Below are positions 28,330 to 35,921 of a stretch of 64,000 nt of DNA, one piece after another; the first letter of the stretch is position 1; every line of letters begins with the position of its first letter. A program made the translations under genes and the position numbers. The notes beneath the pieces were generated by a model, which searched no databases, was not told the origin of the DNA, and worked only from the letters and a program-made list of their open reading frames with translations. Source of the stretch: Streptomyces sp. NA02950 (GTDB lineage Bacteria > Actinomycetota > Actinomycetes > Streptomycetales > Streptomycetaceae); NCBI RefSeq assembly GCF_013364155.1, contig NZ_CP054916.1, forward strand, positions 1,549,001-1,613,000. The letters run 5' to 3'.

Positions 28330-28800
28330 ATGACACACCGGCTGCGTTCCGTCGGGCTGGAGTACGCCGAGACCGCCCCGCTGCGGCTGGTCTTCGTCGC
28401 CGAGGCCCAGGCCCCGCCCGGGGCGGTGTTCACGGCCCTGGCCGACACCGAGGGCTGGCCCCGGTGGTTCCGCCAGGTGAGCGCGGCCCGGTCCACGGAC
28501 GGCGGCCAGGGCCGCGAGATACGCCTCCGGGGCGGCGTCCGCTTCCGCGAGACGGTGATGACCGCGGAGCCGGGCCGGCGCTACGCCTACCGGATCGACG
28601 AGACGAACATGCCGGGGCTGCGGGCGCTGCTGGAGGAATGGACCCTGGCCCCCTCGGACGACGGCACCCTGGTGCGGTACGTCTTCGCGCTGGACGGCCC
28701 GCCGCCGGCGCGCCTCGTCGCGCGGCTGGCGCGCCCGGGGCTGCGGCGGGCCTTCCGCGACGCGGTCCGCGCCCTGGACCGCCGACTGGCCGGGGGATAG
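28330..28800 (+). CDS. SRPBCC-family (polyketide cyclase/START-like) protein
   Basis: 156 residues of helix-grip fold: VFVAEAQAPPGAVFTALADT then EGWPRWFRQVSAARS, GGVRFRETVMTAEPGRRYAY, and a C-terminal long helix (LRRAFRDAVRALDRRL). These proteins bind hydrophobic ligands or act as stress or polyketide cyclases. Nothing specific can be said. ATG 28330 is chosen; it lies 24 bases after the DeoR stop, so the two are probably co-transcribed. Confidence 0.75.
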   Translation: MTHRLRSVGLEYAETAPLRLVFVAEAQAPPGAVFTALADTEGWPRWFRQVSAARSTDGGQGREIRLRGGVRFRETVMTAEPGRRYAYRIDETNMPGLRALLEEWTLAPSDDGTLVRYVFALDGPPPARLVARLARPGLRRAFRDAVRALDRRLAGG

Positions 28801-28817
28801 CGGCGGCTGGGCCCTGA

Positions 28818-28934
28818 TGGCGCCCCGAAGGGGCGCAGGGTTTTCGTCGGTGTGCGGCTCCGCCGCGGGGGCGCGACCGGCCACGACGCGGCCGCGGACG
28901 CAGGCGGCACCTCGCGGCACTTCCCGCGGAGCGC
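28818..28934. repeat. dispersed intergenic repeat, copy 1
   Basis: Begins with the small hairpin TGGCGCCCCGAAGGGGCG and contains blocks such as TGTGCGGCTCCGCCGCG, CCGGCCACGACGC and CCCGCGGAGC. The same blocks occur in the same order at 50294-50415. Both copies touch the stop codon of a minus-strand gene. Confidence 0.85.
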
Positions 28935-30056
28935 TCAGCCCGTCCAGCGGCCGGTGCTCAGGAAGACCTCGATCGTCTTCGCGTAGGGCTCGATGTCGAG
29001 TCCTTGTTCCGCCAGCCACCCGTCCGAGTAGTACTTGTCCAGATAGCGGTCGCCCGGGTCACACAGCAGCGTCACCACGCTCCCGGTGCGCCCGGCGTCG
29101 ACCATCTCCGCGACGATCCGCAGCGCGCTCCACAGCCCGGTCCCGGTGGACCCGCCCGCCCTGCGCCCTATGGCCCGCTCCAGGGCCCGCACCGCGGCGA
29201 CGCTCGCCGCGTCCGGAACCTTCATCATCCGGTCGATCGCGCCGGGGACGAAGCTGGGCTCCATCCGCGGGCGGCCGATGCCCTCGATCCGTGAGCCGCA
29301 GTCGCTGGACGCCTGGTCGTCGTGGTGCACCCAGCCGTCGAAGAAGCAGGAGTTCTCCGGGTCCGCGACGCATACCCGGGTGTCGTACTGCATGTAGTGG
29401 ACGTAGCGCGCGAGGGTCGCGGAGGTGCCGCCGGTGCCCGCGGTGGCCACCACCCAGGCCGGTTCGGGATAGCGCTCCAACCGCAGCTGCTGGTAGATCG
29501 ACTCGGCGATGTTGTTGTTGCCGCGCCAGTCGGTGGCACGCTCGGCGTAGGTGAACTGGTCCATGTAGTGGCCGCCGGTCTCCGCCGCGAGCGCGGCGGA
29601 CGCCTCGTACATCGTCCGCGGGTCGTCCACGAAATGGCATCGGCCGCCATGGAATTCGATCAGTCGGCACTTCTCCCGGCTGGTCGTGCGCGGCATCACC
29701 GCGATGAAGGGCACCCCGATCAGCTTCGCGAAGTACGCCTCGGACACGGCGGTGGAGCCGCTGGACGCCTCGATGACCGGCTTGCCGGGACGAATCCAGC
29801 CGTTGCACAGCCCGTACAGGAACAGCGAGCGGGCCAGCCGGTGCTTGAGGCTGCCGGTGGGATGGGTGGACTCGTCCTTCAGATAGAGGTCGATCCCCCA
29901 CCGCTCGGGCAGCGGGAAGCTCAGCAGATGGGTGTCGGCGGAGCGCTGGGCGTCGGCCTGGACCCTGCGGACGGCCTCCTTGAGCCACTCCCGGTAACCG
30001 TGGTCGCTGCGGTCCACGTCAACCGTGTCGATGACCCCCCGTGTTGTGCTGTCCAC
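28935..30056 (-). CDS. Cds1-type PLP-dependent L-cysteine desulfhydrase
   Basis: 373 residues, fold II PLP enzyme of the cysteine-synthase superfamily. The PLP lysine is K71 in [12 protein letters not shown]. Other motifs are [33 protein letters not shown] (phosphate loop) and [16 protein letters not shown] near the C-terminus. The overall pattern, including [20 protein letters not shown], matches Cds1 (Rv3684-type), which degrades cysteine to H2S, ammonia and pyruvate. Start GTG 30056 has GAGGAG nine bases upstream. A dispersed repeat follows the stop directly. Function is inferred from family resemblance. Confidence 0.78.
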   Translation of the reverse strand: MDSTTRGVIDTVDVDRSDHGYREWLKEAVRRVQADAQRSADTHLLSFPLPERWGIDLYLKDESTHPTGSLKHRLARSLFLYGLCNGWIRPGKPVIEASSGSTAVSEAYFAKLIGVPFIAVMPRTTSREKCRLIEFHGGRCHFVDDPRTMYEASAALAAETGGHYMDQFTYAERATDWRGNNNIAESIYQQLRLERYPEPAWVVATAGTGGTSATLARYVHYMQYDTRVCVADPENSCFFDGWVHHDDQASSDCGSRIEGIGRPRMEPSFVPGAIDRMMKVPDAASVAAVRALERAIGRRAGGSTGTGLWSALRIVAEMVDAGRTGSVVTLLCDPGDRYLDKYYSDGWLAEQGLDIEPYAKTIEVFLSTGRWTG

Positions 30057-30227
30057 GTCGCTCCTCGTACTCGTGCCCGGCCCGGGTCGCGCGATCGGGC
30101 CGTTTCGATCCTAAGTGGACCCTGGTGCGCCCTGGTGCGCCGGGCCCGTCACGTGCACACTGCGCAACAGGGAGAATGAGAGGCAGCGGCACGCGTGCCA
30201 GTCGGAGCCACCGGGGAGGCGGTCGTC

Positions 30228-30557
30228 ATGGCCGATACCGAGTTCAATGCCAGAGGGGTGCGGATCGAGCGGTTCCTGCGCTCGGTGACGCGCGCCGGGC
30301 AGGTTCTCATCAAGGACGGCAGGCTCCAGCTGCTGACCAGTTACGGCCGTGAGATCGACAGCGCCCCGGTCCAGTCGGTCCGCGCGAGCAAGCCGTGGTT
30401 CGTGGACGGTGACCAGGCCATGGCCACTGTGAACGGCACCCGTTACCGCCTCACCCTCGGCGATCAGGACACCGCCGCCAAGTCCACCGGCCCTGCCGCC
30501 GCCAGCCGCTTCCTGGACGCGGTGCGGTCCGCCCGGGGGCACGGCCGGAAGAAGTGA
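30228..30557 (+). CDS. small protein of unknown function
   Basis: 109 residues, soluble and mildly basic at the end (ARGHGRKK). The N-terminal half (RFLRSVTRAGQVLIKDGRLQ, LLTSYGREIDSAPV) predicts beta strands similar to a small PH-like sheet. No catalytic motif or membrane span is visible. ATG 30228 has GGGGAGG eight bases upstream, which favours it over GTG 30195. Transcribed alone, divergent from the desulfhydrase. Confidence 0.7.
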   Translation: MADTEFNARGVRIERFLRSVTRAGQVLIKDGRLQLLTSYGREIDSAPVQSVRASKPWFVDGDQAMATVNGTRYRLTLGDQDTAAKSTGPAAASRFLDAVRSARGHGRKK

Positions 30558-30744
30558 AGCGGCCGAGTTGCGCATGCGCGCGGGGGGGCCGACCCTGGAC
30601 GAGCATCAGTATCACTGAGGGTCAATAAGCGGTGACGCTGAGAACCGGCTCACCGGTCGCGCCCAGCAGCCACCACTGCTGAACGTGTTCGTCGCCCGCA
30701 CCTGAATCAGGCTAGCCCCAACTTCTTCCCAGGGAGTCGCAGCC

Positions 30745-31362
30745 GTGATCAGTCGTCCTAGCAGGCATTGCACGGTGGAGCTGCAAGCCCTGCCGTCGCG
30801 GATCGGTCAGGTCCGCAGAATCGTGTCGGCGCAACTGCGCTACTGGCATCTGGATCCGCTCATCGACCCGGCCGCGCTCGGTGTCACCGAGCTGCTGACC
30901 AACGTGCACCGGCATGCCGAGCCGGACAAGCAGTGCACGGTGGAGATCGTCCTGATGCTGGACCGGCTCACCGTCTCGGTCCGCGACCAGGACCCACGGC
31001 TGCCCCGCCTCCGCGCCCATGACCCCGTCTCCACCCATGGCAGGGGGCTGGCCCTGGTCGCGGCGGTCAGCCAGAGCTGGGGCATGCACGCCCGGGACGA
31101 CGGCAGCGGCAAGGTCGTGTGGTTCACCCTCGCCGTGCCGCAGCCCGCCTCCGCCGCCAAGTCGCCGTTCGCGGCGTACGGAGCGGGCCGTACCGCGCCG
31201 CCGCGGGGAGTCGACCTCACCCGGCCGGTGCAGGCCCCGGTCGGCGCCCCGGCACCGCCGGTCCGGGCCCCGGCTCCGACCCCGGCGTCCGCCGCCGCGC
31301 CCGCCCCGGCGACCGCGGTACGGGAGCGCGCCCCCGCCGCCCGATCGGCCGTATCCCCGTGA
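30745..31362 (+). CDS. RsbW-like ATP-binding protein with Pro/Ala-rich tail
   Basis: 205 residues. Residues 1-135 are an HATPase_c_2 domain: LGVTELLTNVHRHAEPDKQC (N-box), VSVRDQDPRLPRL (G1), STHGRGLALVAAVSQSWG (G2). The last 70 residues are Pro/Ala/Arg-rich and look disordered. It is likely an anti-sigma or serine-kinase switch protein, as found in many copies in Streptomyces. GTG 30745 has AGGGAG nine bases upstream. It is a second such gene in this window (the other is at 18049), but the two are not closely alike. Confidence 0.78.
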   Translation: MISRPSRHCTVELQALPSRIGQVRRIVSAQLRYWHLDPLIDPAALGVTELLTNVHRHAEPDKQCTVEIVLMLDRLTVSVRDQDPRLPRLRAHDPVSTHGRGLALVAAVSQSWGMHARDDGSGKVVWFTLAVPQPASAAKSPFAAYGAGRTAPPRGVDLTRPVQAPVGAPAPPVRAPAPTPASAAAPAPATAVRERAPAARSAVSP

Positions 31363-31403
31363 GGAAGCGGTCCGTTCCGCCGCTCGGGAAGCGGGACGGA
31401 CCC

Positions 31404-31487
31404 GGGAGCCGCCTCCCCGCCGGACGGGACCGCGAACCGCCTCCCCGCCGGACGGGACCGGGAGCCGCCTCCCCGCCGGACGGGACC
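31404..31487 (+). repeat. three tandem 28-bp repeats
   Basis: Unit starts GGGAGCCGCCTCCCCGCCGG and ends ACGGGACC. Copies lie at 31404-31431, 31432-31459 and 31460-31487. The middle copy differs at two or three bases near its start; the other two are identical. A partial fourth unit follows. The array sits in the gap between the convergent genes at 30745 and 31508. Confidence 0.9.
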
Positions 31488-31507
31488 GGCGCCCCGCCGG
31501 GCCGCGG

Positions 31508-31801
31508 TCAGCTCGCCCCGCCCCGGGCCCCCGGTCCGAACTGCTCGTCCAGGACCGACAGCCGCCGCCAGTACTCCTCCTCGTCGATCTCACCGGCCGC
31601 GAAGCGGCGGCCGAGCAGCGCGATCGGGGACCGTTCACCGCGCTCCGGGCGGCCCTGCCGCCACAGGGCGCGCCGCCGCCCGGCCGTACGCCGCAGCAGG
31701 AAGATCCCGCCGCCGACGACCAGCGCCCACATCAGGGGGAAGAGGAGGATCCAGGGGCCGGGTCCCTCGCCGTCGGCGAAGCCGTGCGCCAAAGTGTTCA
31801 T
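31508..31801 (-). CDS. small membrane protein with SHOCT domain
   Basis: 97 residues. One membrane helix (WILLFPLMWALVVGGGIFLL) is followed by a basic stretch and a C-terminal SHOCT motif, IALLGRRFAAGEIDEEEYWR then RLSVLDEQF. SHOCT is a short helical oligomerisation motif with no catalytic role. ATG 31801 has GAGGAG ten bases upstream. Confidence 0.8.
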   Translation of the reverse strand: MNTLAHGFADGEGPGPWILLFPLMWALVVGGGIFLLRRTAGRRRALWRQGRPERGERSPIALLGRRFAAGEIDEEEYWRRLSVLDEQFGPGARGGAS

Positions 31802-31982
31802 GCTGATCGCGCTCCTCGGAAGTGATGTTGTCCACGGCCGCCGTGATCGTGGTCGATGACCCCGGTCCGGTCGGCACTTCCGAGAGTGGTCCCCTACGGC
31901 CTCCGCGTCGTCGTACGGCGGACGACATCCGGCGTACCCCGGCGGGAGTAGCCGCGCGCCGCCCCGCGCCGGGGGCGTCCCG

Positions 31983-33209
31983 TCAGGCGGTGATGCCCGC
32001 CGCGCGCAGCCGCCCATCCACCTGCTCCCAGACCGGTTCGACCGGCTCGGTGGGATGGGTTCCGGTGTCCAGGTCCTTGAAGCCGCTGGAGGTGGCGACA
32101 CAGACCACGGGCCCGTCGAAGGCGTCGCCGCCGCGCGCCCGGTGACCGCGCAGCCCGGCGAGTCCGGCGGCGGCCGAGAGCTCCACCCACAGCCCCTGGC
32201 GGCCCAGTTCGGCCCGGGCGGACGCCATCTCCTCGTCGGTGACCAGCAGGGCGTCGCCCCGGCTGCGCGTCACCGCGCGCACCCCCCGGTGGCCGCCCAC
32301 GGTGCAGTCGATCCCGTACGCCTTGGTCGGCCCGGTGTCGACGGTCGCGGCCGGGCGGCCCTCGCGCACGGCGGCGGCCAGCGGACCGCCCGCGGAGGGC
32401 TCGCAGCTGAAGATCCGCGGAACGCGCGGGGCCAGGCCGAGCCGCTCGAGCTCGGTGAACCCCTTCCAGACGCCGAACAGCAGCTCGCCGTAGCCGGTGG
32501 GGACGAACACGGCGGCCGGGACGCCGAGTTCGGTGAAGATCTCGTACGCCACGGTCTTGTAGCCCTCCGGGCCGAAGGCGTGGCTGGTGTGGGTGTCGGT
32601 GAGGTTGCTGACCGGGTGGAAGCCGTACCGGTCCACGATCTGCCGCATCAGTGGCCAGCGCGCCGCGGTGGGGACGGGCAGTACCACGGCGCCGTAGGCG
32701 CGCAGGAAGGAGACCACCGCCGGGGGCGCCTCGGCGGAGGCGAGCACCACACAGCGCAGCCCGGCGCGGGCCGCGTACGCGGCGGCGGAGGCGCCGTGGT
32801 TGCCGGAGGAGGCGACCACCACGCCCTCCGCGCCCACGCCGACGGCGGCGCTCGCGGTGCAGCGGTTGAGCCGGTCCTTGTGGCTCCAGGTGGGGTTGCG
32901 CGACTCGTCCTTGATGAACACGTCGTCGCCGATGGGGAGCAGCGGGGTGCCGCCCTCGCCGAGTCCGGGGGCGGCCAGCGGCGGCAGCAGGGGCGCCCAC
33001 CGGTCCAGGCCCGCACCCGTGGGCCCGGTGCGCTCGAAGAGCCCGGCGGGCACGTCATCGTAGGCGTAGTCGACCTCGACGGGGTAGGTCAGGTGCGGGG
33101 TGGCGGTCCGCGGACAGCCCCGGGTCAGCGGTGGCCACAGCGGATAGCGGACCGACGCGTCGCCGAGTGAGCGCTGACCGGTCGCCAGTGAGTCCTGTGC
33201 GGGTGTCAT
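31983..33209 (-). CDS. threonine-synthase-like PLP-dependent enzyme
   Basis: 408 residues, fold II. The PLP lysine is K111 in FIKDESRNPTWSHKDRLN. Also visible are VVVASSGNHGASAAAYAARA (phosphate-binding Asn loop) and VPTGYGELLFGVWKGF. It most resembles threonine synthase and threonine/diaminopropionate lyase relatives. It is probably not the biosynthetic threonine synthase because the thr operon genes are absent. ATG 33209 lacks a clear ribosome site. The gene is divergent from a TetR gene with a palindromic operator in the 54-base gap, so it is probably controlled by that regulator. Confidence 0.72.
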   Translation of the reverse strand: MTPAQDSLATGQRSLGDASVRYPLWPPLTRGCPRTATPHLTYPVEVDYAYDDVPAGLFERTGPTGAGLDRWAPLLPPLAAPGLGEGGTPLLPIGDDVFIKDESRNPTWSHKDRLNRCTASAAVGVGAEGVVVASSGNHGASAAAYAARAGLRCVVLASAEAPPAVVSFLRAYGAVVLPVPTAARWPLMRQIVDRYGFHPVSNLTDTHTSHAFGPEGYKTVAYEIFTELGVPAAVFVPTGYGELLFGVWKGFTELERLGLAPRVPRIFSCEPSAGGPLAAAVREGRPAATVDTGPTKAYGIDCTVGGHRGVRAVTRSRGDALLVTDEEMASARAELGRQGLWVELSAAAGLAGLRGHRARGGDAFDGPVVCVATSSGFKDLDTGTHPTEPVEPVWEQVDGRLRAAGITA

Positions 33210-33234
33210 CAGCCGGAGTCTAGGCGCTGGAATT

Positions 33235-33256
33235 CTGTACCTACTAGTGTGTACAG
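33235..33256. promoter_or_regulatory. TetR operator in the divergent promoter
   Basis: Arms CTGTAC (33235-33240) and GTACAG (33251-33256). The whole 22-base element is symmetric at 9 of 11 position pairs. It ends seven bases before the ATG of the TetR gene, so bound protein would block both divergent transcripts. Confidence 0.65.
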
Positions 33257-33263
33257 TCACTGT

Positions 33264-33833
33264 ATGACCACTCCGGAACGTCTGATCGAGAGCACCCGAG
33301 AGCTCCTCTGGGAGCGCGGCTACGTGGGCACCAGCCCCAAGGCCATCCAGCAGCGTGCGGGCGCCGGGCAGGGCAGCATGTACCACCACTTCAGCGGCAA
33401 GCCGGATCTTGCGCTCACCGCCATCCGGCGCACCGCCGAGGAGCTGCGCGGCGTCGCCGCGGCCTGTCTCGACGGCCCCGGGGGCGCGTACGACCGCGTC
33501 CGCGCGTATCTGCTGCGGGAGCGCGATGTGCTGCGCGGCTGTCCGATCGGACGGCTGACGATGGACCCGGACGTGATGGCCGACCCCGAGCTGCGGCAGC
33601 CGGTGGACGAGACCCTCGACTGGCTGCGCGGACGGCTGGCGGAGGTGCTCGCCGAGGGGCGCGAGCGCGGGGAGTTCACGGCCGGTCTCACCCCGGAGCC
33701 GATCGCCGCGACGGTCGTCGCGACCGTCCAGGGCGGCTATGTACTGGCCCGTGCGGCGGGATCGGCGGCGCCCTTCGACAGCGCGGTGGAAGGGCTGCTC
33801 ACGTTGCTGGCCGCGATCAGGGCGCCCGTGTGA
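33264..33833 (+). CDS. TetR-family regulator
   Basis: 189 residues. The helix-turn-helix (LIESTRELLWERGYVGTSPK then AIQQRAGAGQGSMYHHF) and C-terminal region (DVLRGCPIGRLTMDPDVMAD) resemble LmrA/YxaF-like repressors. ATG 33264 is immediately preceded by a palindrome and has no ribosome site, so a leaderless or very short leader transcript is likely. The three genes downstream (cupin, DUF4865, phosphotriesterase family) and the divergent PLP enzyme are the likely targets. Confidence 0.82.
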   Translation: MTTPERLIESTRELLWERGYVGTSPKAIQQRAGAGQGSMYHHFSGKPDLALTAIRRTAEELRGVAAACLDGPGGAYDRVRAYLLRERDVLRGCPIGRLTMDPDVMADPELRQPVDETLDWLRGRLAEVLAEGRERGEFTAGLTPEPIAATVVATVQGGYVLARAAGSAAPFDSAVEGLLTLLAAIRAPV

Positions 33834-33897
33834 GCTGCCCGCTCATGGCGCCCTTCAACGCGACCGTTTTCCCTTCCCGGTAAAGGAATTCCTCATC

Positions 33898-34323
33898 GTG
33901 GAGATCACCCGCAACCCCCGCCACAGTGAACGCGGTCCCGCGAACCGCTTCACCGGCTCCGTCCGGCTGGACGAGATAGCGGCCCCGGCCGAGCCGTCCC
34001 GACTGCGGCTGTACAGCGTGCACTTCGCGCCCGGCTCCCGTACCTCCTGGCACCGCCATCCGCACGGCCAGGTCCTCCACGTCACCGAGGGGCGCGGTCT
34101 GGTGCAGTGCGAGGGCGGCCCGGTCGAGGAGATCCGGGCCGGGGACACCGTATGGATCGAGGCGGACGAGAAGCTCCCCCAGCCTTCGGCCGGGAGGTAC
34201 CCCCCGCACGGCGCCGGGGCCCGGACCTTCATGACCCCTCTCGGGCTGGTGGAGGCCGCGGCGGACGGGACCACGGCCGAGTGGGACGCACTGGTCGGCG
34301 ACGACGCGTACCCCGCCGCCTGA
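33898..34323 (+). CDS. cupin-domain protein with an in-frame repeat insertion
   Basis: 141 residues of single-domain cupin (YhhW/carboxymuconolactone-associated type). Motif 1 is intact in SWHRHPHGQVLHVTEGRG. In motif 2, where relatives have the metal ligand in an EKHWHGA-type stretch, this protein reads EK, then the 11 residues LPQPSAGRYPP (93-103), then HGAGARTF. The extra residues are encoded by a palindromic Streptomyces-type repeat (34174-34206). One metal-binding His is lost or displaced, so activity is doubtful although the frame is open. GTG 33898 has AAAGGA ten bases upstream. Confidence 0.72.
   Translation: MEITRNPRHSERGPANRFTGSVRLDEIAAPAEPSRLRLYSVHFAPGSRTSWHRHPHGQVLHVTEGRGLVQCEGGPVEEIRAGDTVWIEADEKLPQPSAGRYPPHGAGARTFMTPLGLVEAAADGTTAEWDALVGDDAYPAA
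34174..34206 (+). repeat. small palindromic repeat inserted in the cupin gene
   Basis: The element begins CTCCCCCAGCCTTCGGCC and continues GGGAGGTACCCCC. CTCCC pairs with GGGAG around a GCC-TTC-GGC core. It has the look of short palindromes that are abundant in Streptomyces intergenic regions. The 33-base segment is a multiple of three and keeps the cupin frame open. Confidence 0.65.
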
Positions 34324-34368
34324 CCGGACCGGCCGACCGCCTCCCGCCCCTCCCCCAGGAGTTCACCC

Positions 34369-34956
34369 GTGCACGCCATGCAGTACCGGATCACCCTGCC
34401 CGCCGACTACGACATGAAGATCATCCGCCGTCGGGTGGAGACCAAGGGCCCGCTGCTGGACGACGTCCCCGGGCTCGGTCTGAAGGCGTACGCCGTCAGC
34501 GAGCGCGGGGCCGACGGCGCCGCGGTGAACGCGTACGCGCCGTTCTATCTGTGGGCCGCCCCCGACGCCATGCACCGCTTTCTGTGGGGCCCCGGATTCC
34601 AGGGCCTGGTCCGGGACTTCGGGCGGCCGGTGGTCGAGCACTGGCCGGGGCTCGCCTTCGCCCGGGGCCCGGCCGCCGCCGCCGTACCGCGGGCGGCCAC
34701 CCGGCGCACCGGGACGGTCCCCGCCGGGCCCGACCCGGCCGAGGCCGTCGAGGGCGCGCTCGCGGAGCTGCGGCGGCGGGCGGACGCGGACGGCGTGCAC
34801 ACCACGGCCCTCGCGATCGACCCGCGCGGCTGGGAGCTGGTCCACTTCACGCTCTGGGAGGACACCGCACCGCCCGCGGAGCCCGGTGACCGCTACCAGG
34901 TGCTCCATCTCTCGGCGCCCGGCCTGGACGCGCTCCCCGAGGGACGGCAGTGGTGA
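34369..34956 (+). CDS. DUF4865-family protein
   Basis: 195 residues. The opening MQYRITLPADYDMKIIRRRV then LLDDVPGLGLKAYAV, AVNAYAPFYLW and FLWGPGFQGLVRDFGRP are the pattern I associate with DUF4865. The function of that family is unknown; it often neighbours TetR regulators and small oxidoreductases. GTG 34369 has AGGAG seven bases upstream; ATG 34378 is the alternative. Its end overlaps the start of the phosphotriesterase-family gene by four bases. Confidence 0.75.
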   Translation: MHAMQYRITLPADYDMKIIRRRVETKGPLLDDVPGLGLKAYAVSERGADGAAVNAYAPFYLWAAPDAMHRFLWGPGFQGLVRDFGRPVVEHWPGLAFARGPAAAAVPRAATRRTGTVPAGPDPAEAVEGALAELRRRADADGVHTTALAIDPRGWELVHFTLWEDTAPPAEPGDRYQVLHLSAPGLDALPEGRQW

Positions 34957-35882
34957 CCGCCGTCCGCCCGGCCGTCCGTACGGTCCTCGGCGATGTCCCC
35001 GGCACCGAGCTGGGGATCTGCGACGCCCATGACCATCTCTTCATCCGCAGTACGCAGTTGCCCGGGCAGGAGCTGGACGAGGCGGACGCGGCCGAGGCCG
35101 AGCTGCGTGCCTTCCGCGCCCTGGGCGGCGGCACGGTGGTGCAGTGGACGCCGTACGGCCTCGGCCGGTCGGCCGGGCACCTGCCCGCGCTCTCCCGGGC
35201 CACCGGCGTCCGTCTGGTGGCCGCCACCGGGATGCACCAGGCCGTGCACTACCGGCCGGGCGCGGTCGAGGAGGTCCGCGACCGGCTCGCCGAGCTGTTC
35301 GTCGAGGAACTGACGCGGGGCATCGGCGGCAGCGGCCCCCGGGCCGGTCTGATCAAGGTCGCCGGGGGCTTCCACGGCCTCGACGCCCACGCCCGCCACA
35401 CCATGGCCGCCGCGGCCCACGCCCACCACCGCACGGACGCGCCGATCGCCGTCCATCTGGAGCTGGGGACGGCGGCGCTGGATGTCCTGGACCTGCTGTG
35501 CGGGGCGTTGGACGTACCGCCGCACCGGGTGCTGCTCGGCCATCTCAACCGCTCGCCCGATCCGGTGGTCCACCGGCAGGCGGCGGCCGCGGGCGCCTTC
35601 CTCGTCTACGACGGCCCGTCCCGCGCCCACCACACCACCGACTGGCGCCTCCCCGACACGCTCACCGCCCTCGCGGAGGCGGGCCACGCCGGGCAGGTGC
35701 TGCTCGGCGGCGACACCACGACGGCCGGGGCGCGCTCGGTGAACGGCGGTCCGGGTATGCCGTATCTGCTGCGCCGTCTGCGCCCCCGGCTCGAACGTGC
35801 CCTCGGTGCCGAGGTGATGGACCGGATCCTCACCGAGAACCCGGGCCGCGCGCTGGCCGCCACCTGGCGCGACGGTTCGTAG
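34953..35882 (+). CDS. phosphotriesterase-family metal-dependent hydrolase
   Basis: 309 residues of TIM-barrel amidohydrolase. The first metal pair is in GICDAHDHLFI (H-x-H type: DAHDHLF), the bridging Lys is in RAGLIKVAGG, and later His ligands are PIAVHLELG and LLGHLNRSPD. The final Asp is in LLGGDTTT. Members include lactonases and phosphotriesterase homology proteins; the substrate is unknown. GTG 34953 overlaps the previous stop as GTGA and has GAGGGA about eight bases upstream. Last gene of the TetR-controlled set. Confidence 0.8.
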   Translation: MTAVRPAVRTVLGDVPGTELGICDAHDHLFIRSTQLPGQELDEADAAEAELRAFRALGGGTVVQWTPYGLGRSAGHLPALSRATGVRLVAATGMHQAVHYRPGAVEEVRDRLAELFVEELTRGIGGSGPRAGLIKVAGGFHGLDAHARHTMAAAAHAHHRTDAPIAVHLELGTAALDVLDLLCGALDVPPHRVLLGHLNRSPDPVVHRQAAAAGAFLVYDGPSRAHHTTDWRLPDTLTALAEAGHAGQVLLGGDTTTAGARSVNGGPGMPYLLRRLRPRLERALGAEVMDRILTENPGRALAATWRDGS

Positions 35883-35921
35883 GGCGTGGAGAGCGAACGG
35901 AACGGAGAGAGCACCGTGCCG

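Noticed and set aside
31404..31487. Possible CRISPR array (28-base repeats)
   Set aside because: The repeats are directly adjacent with no spacers, and there are no cas genes in the window.
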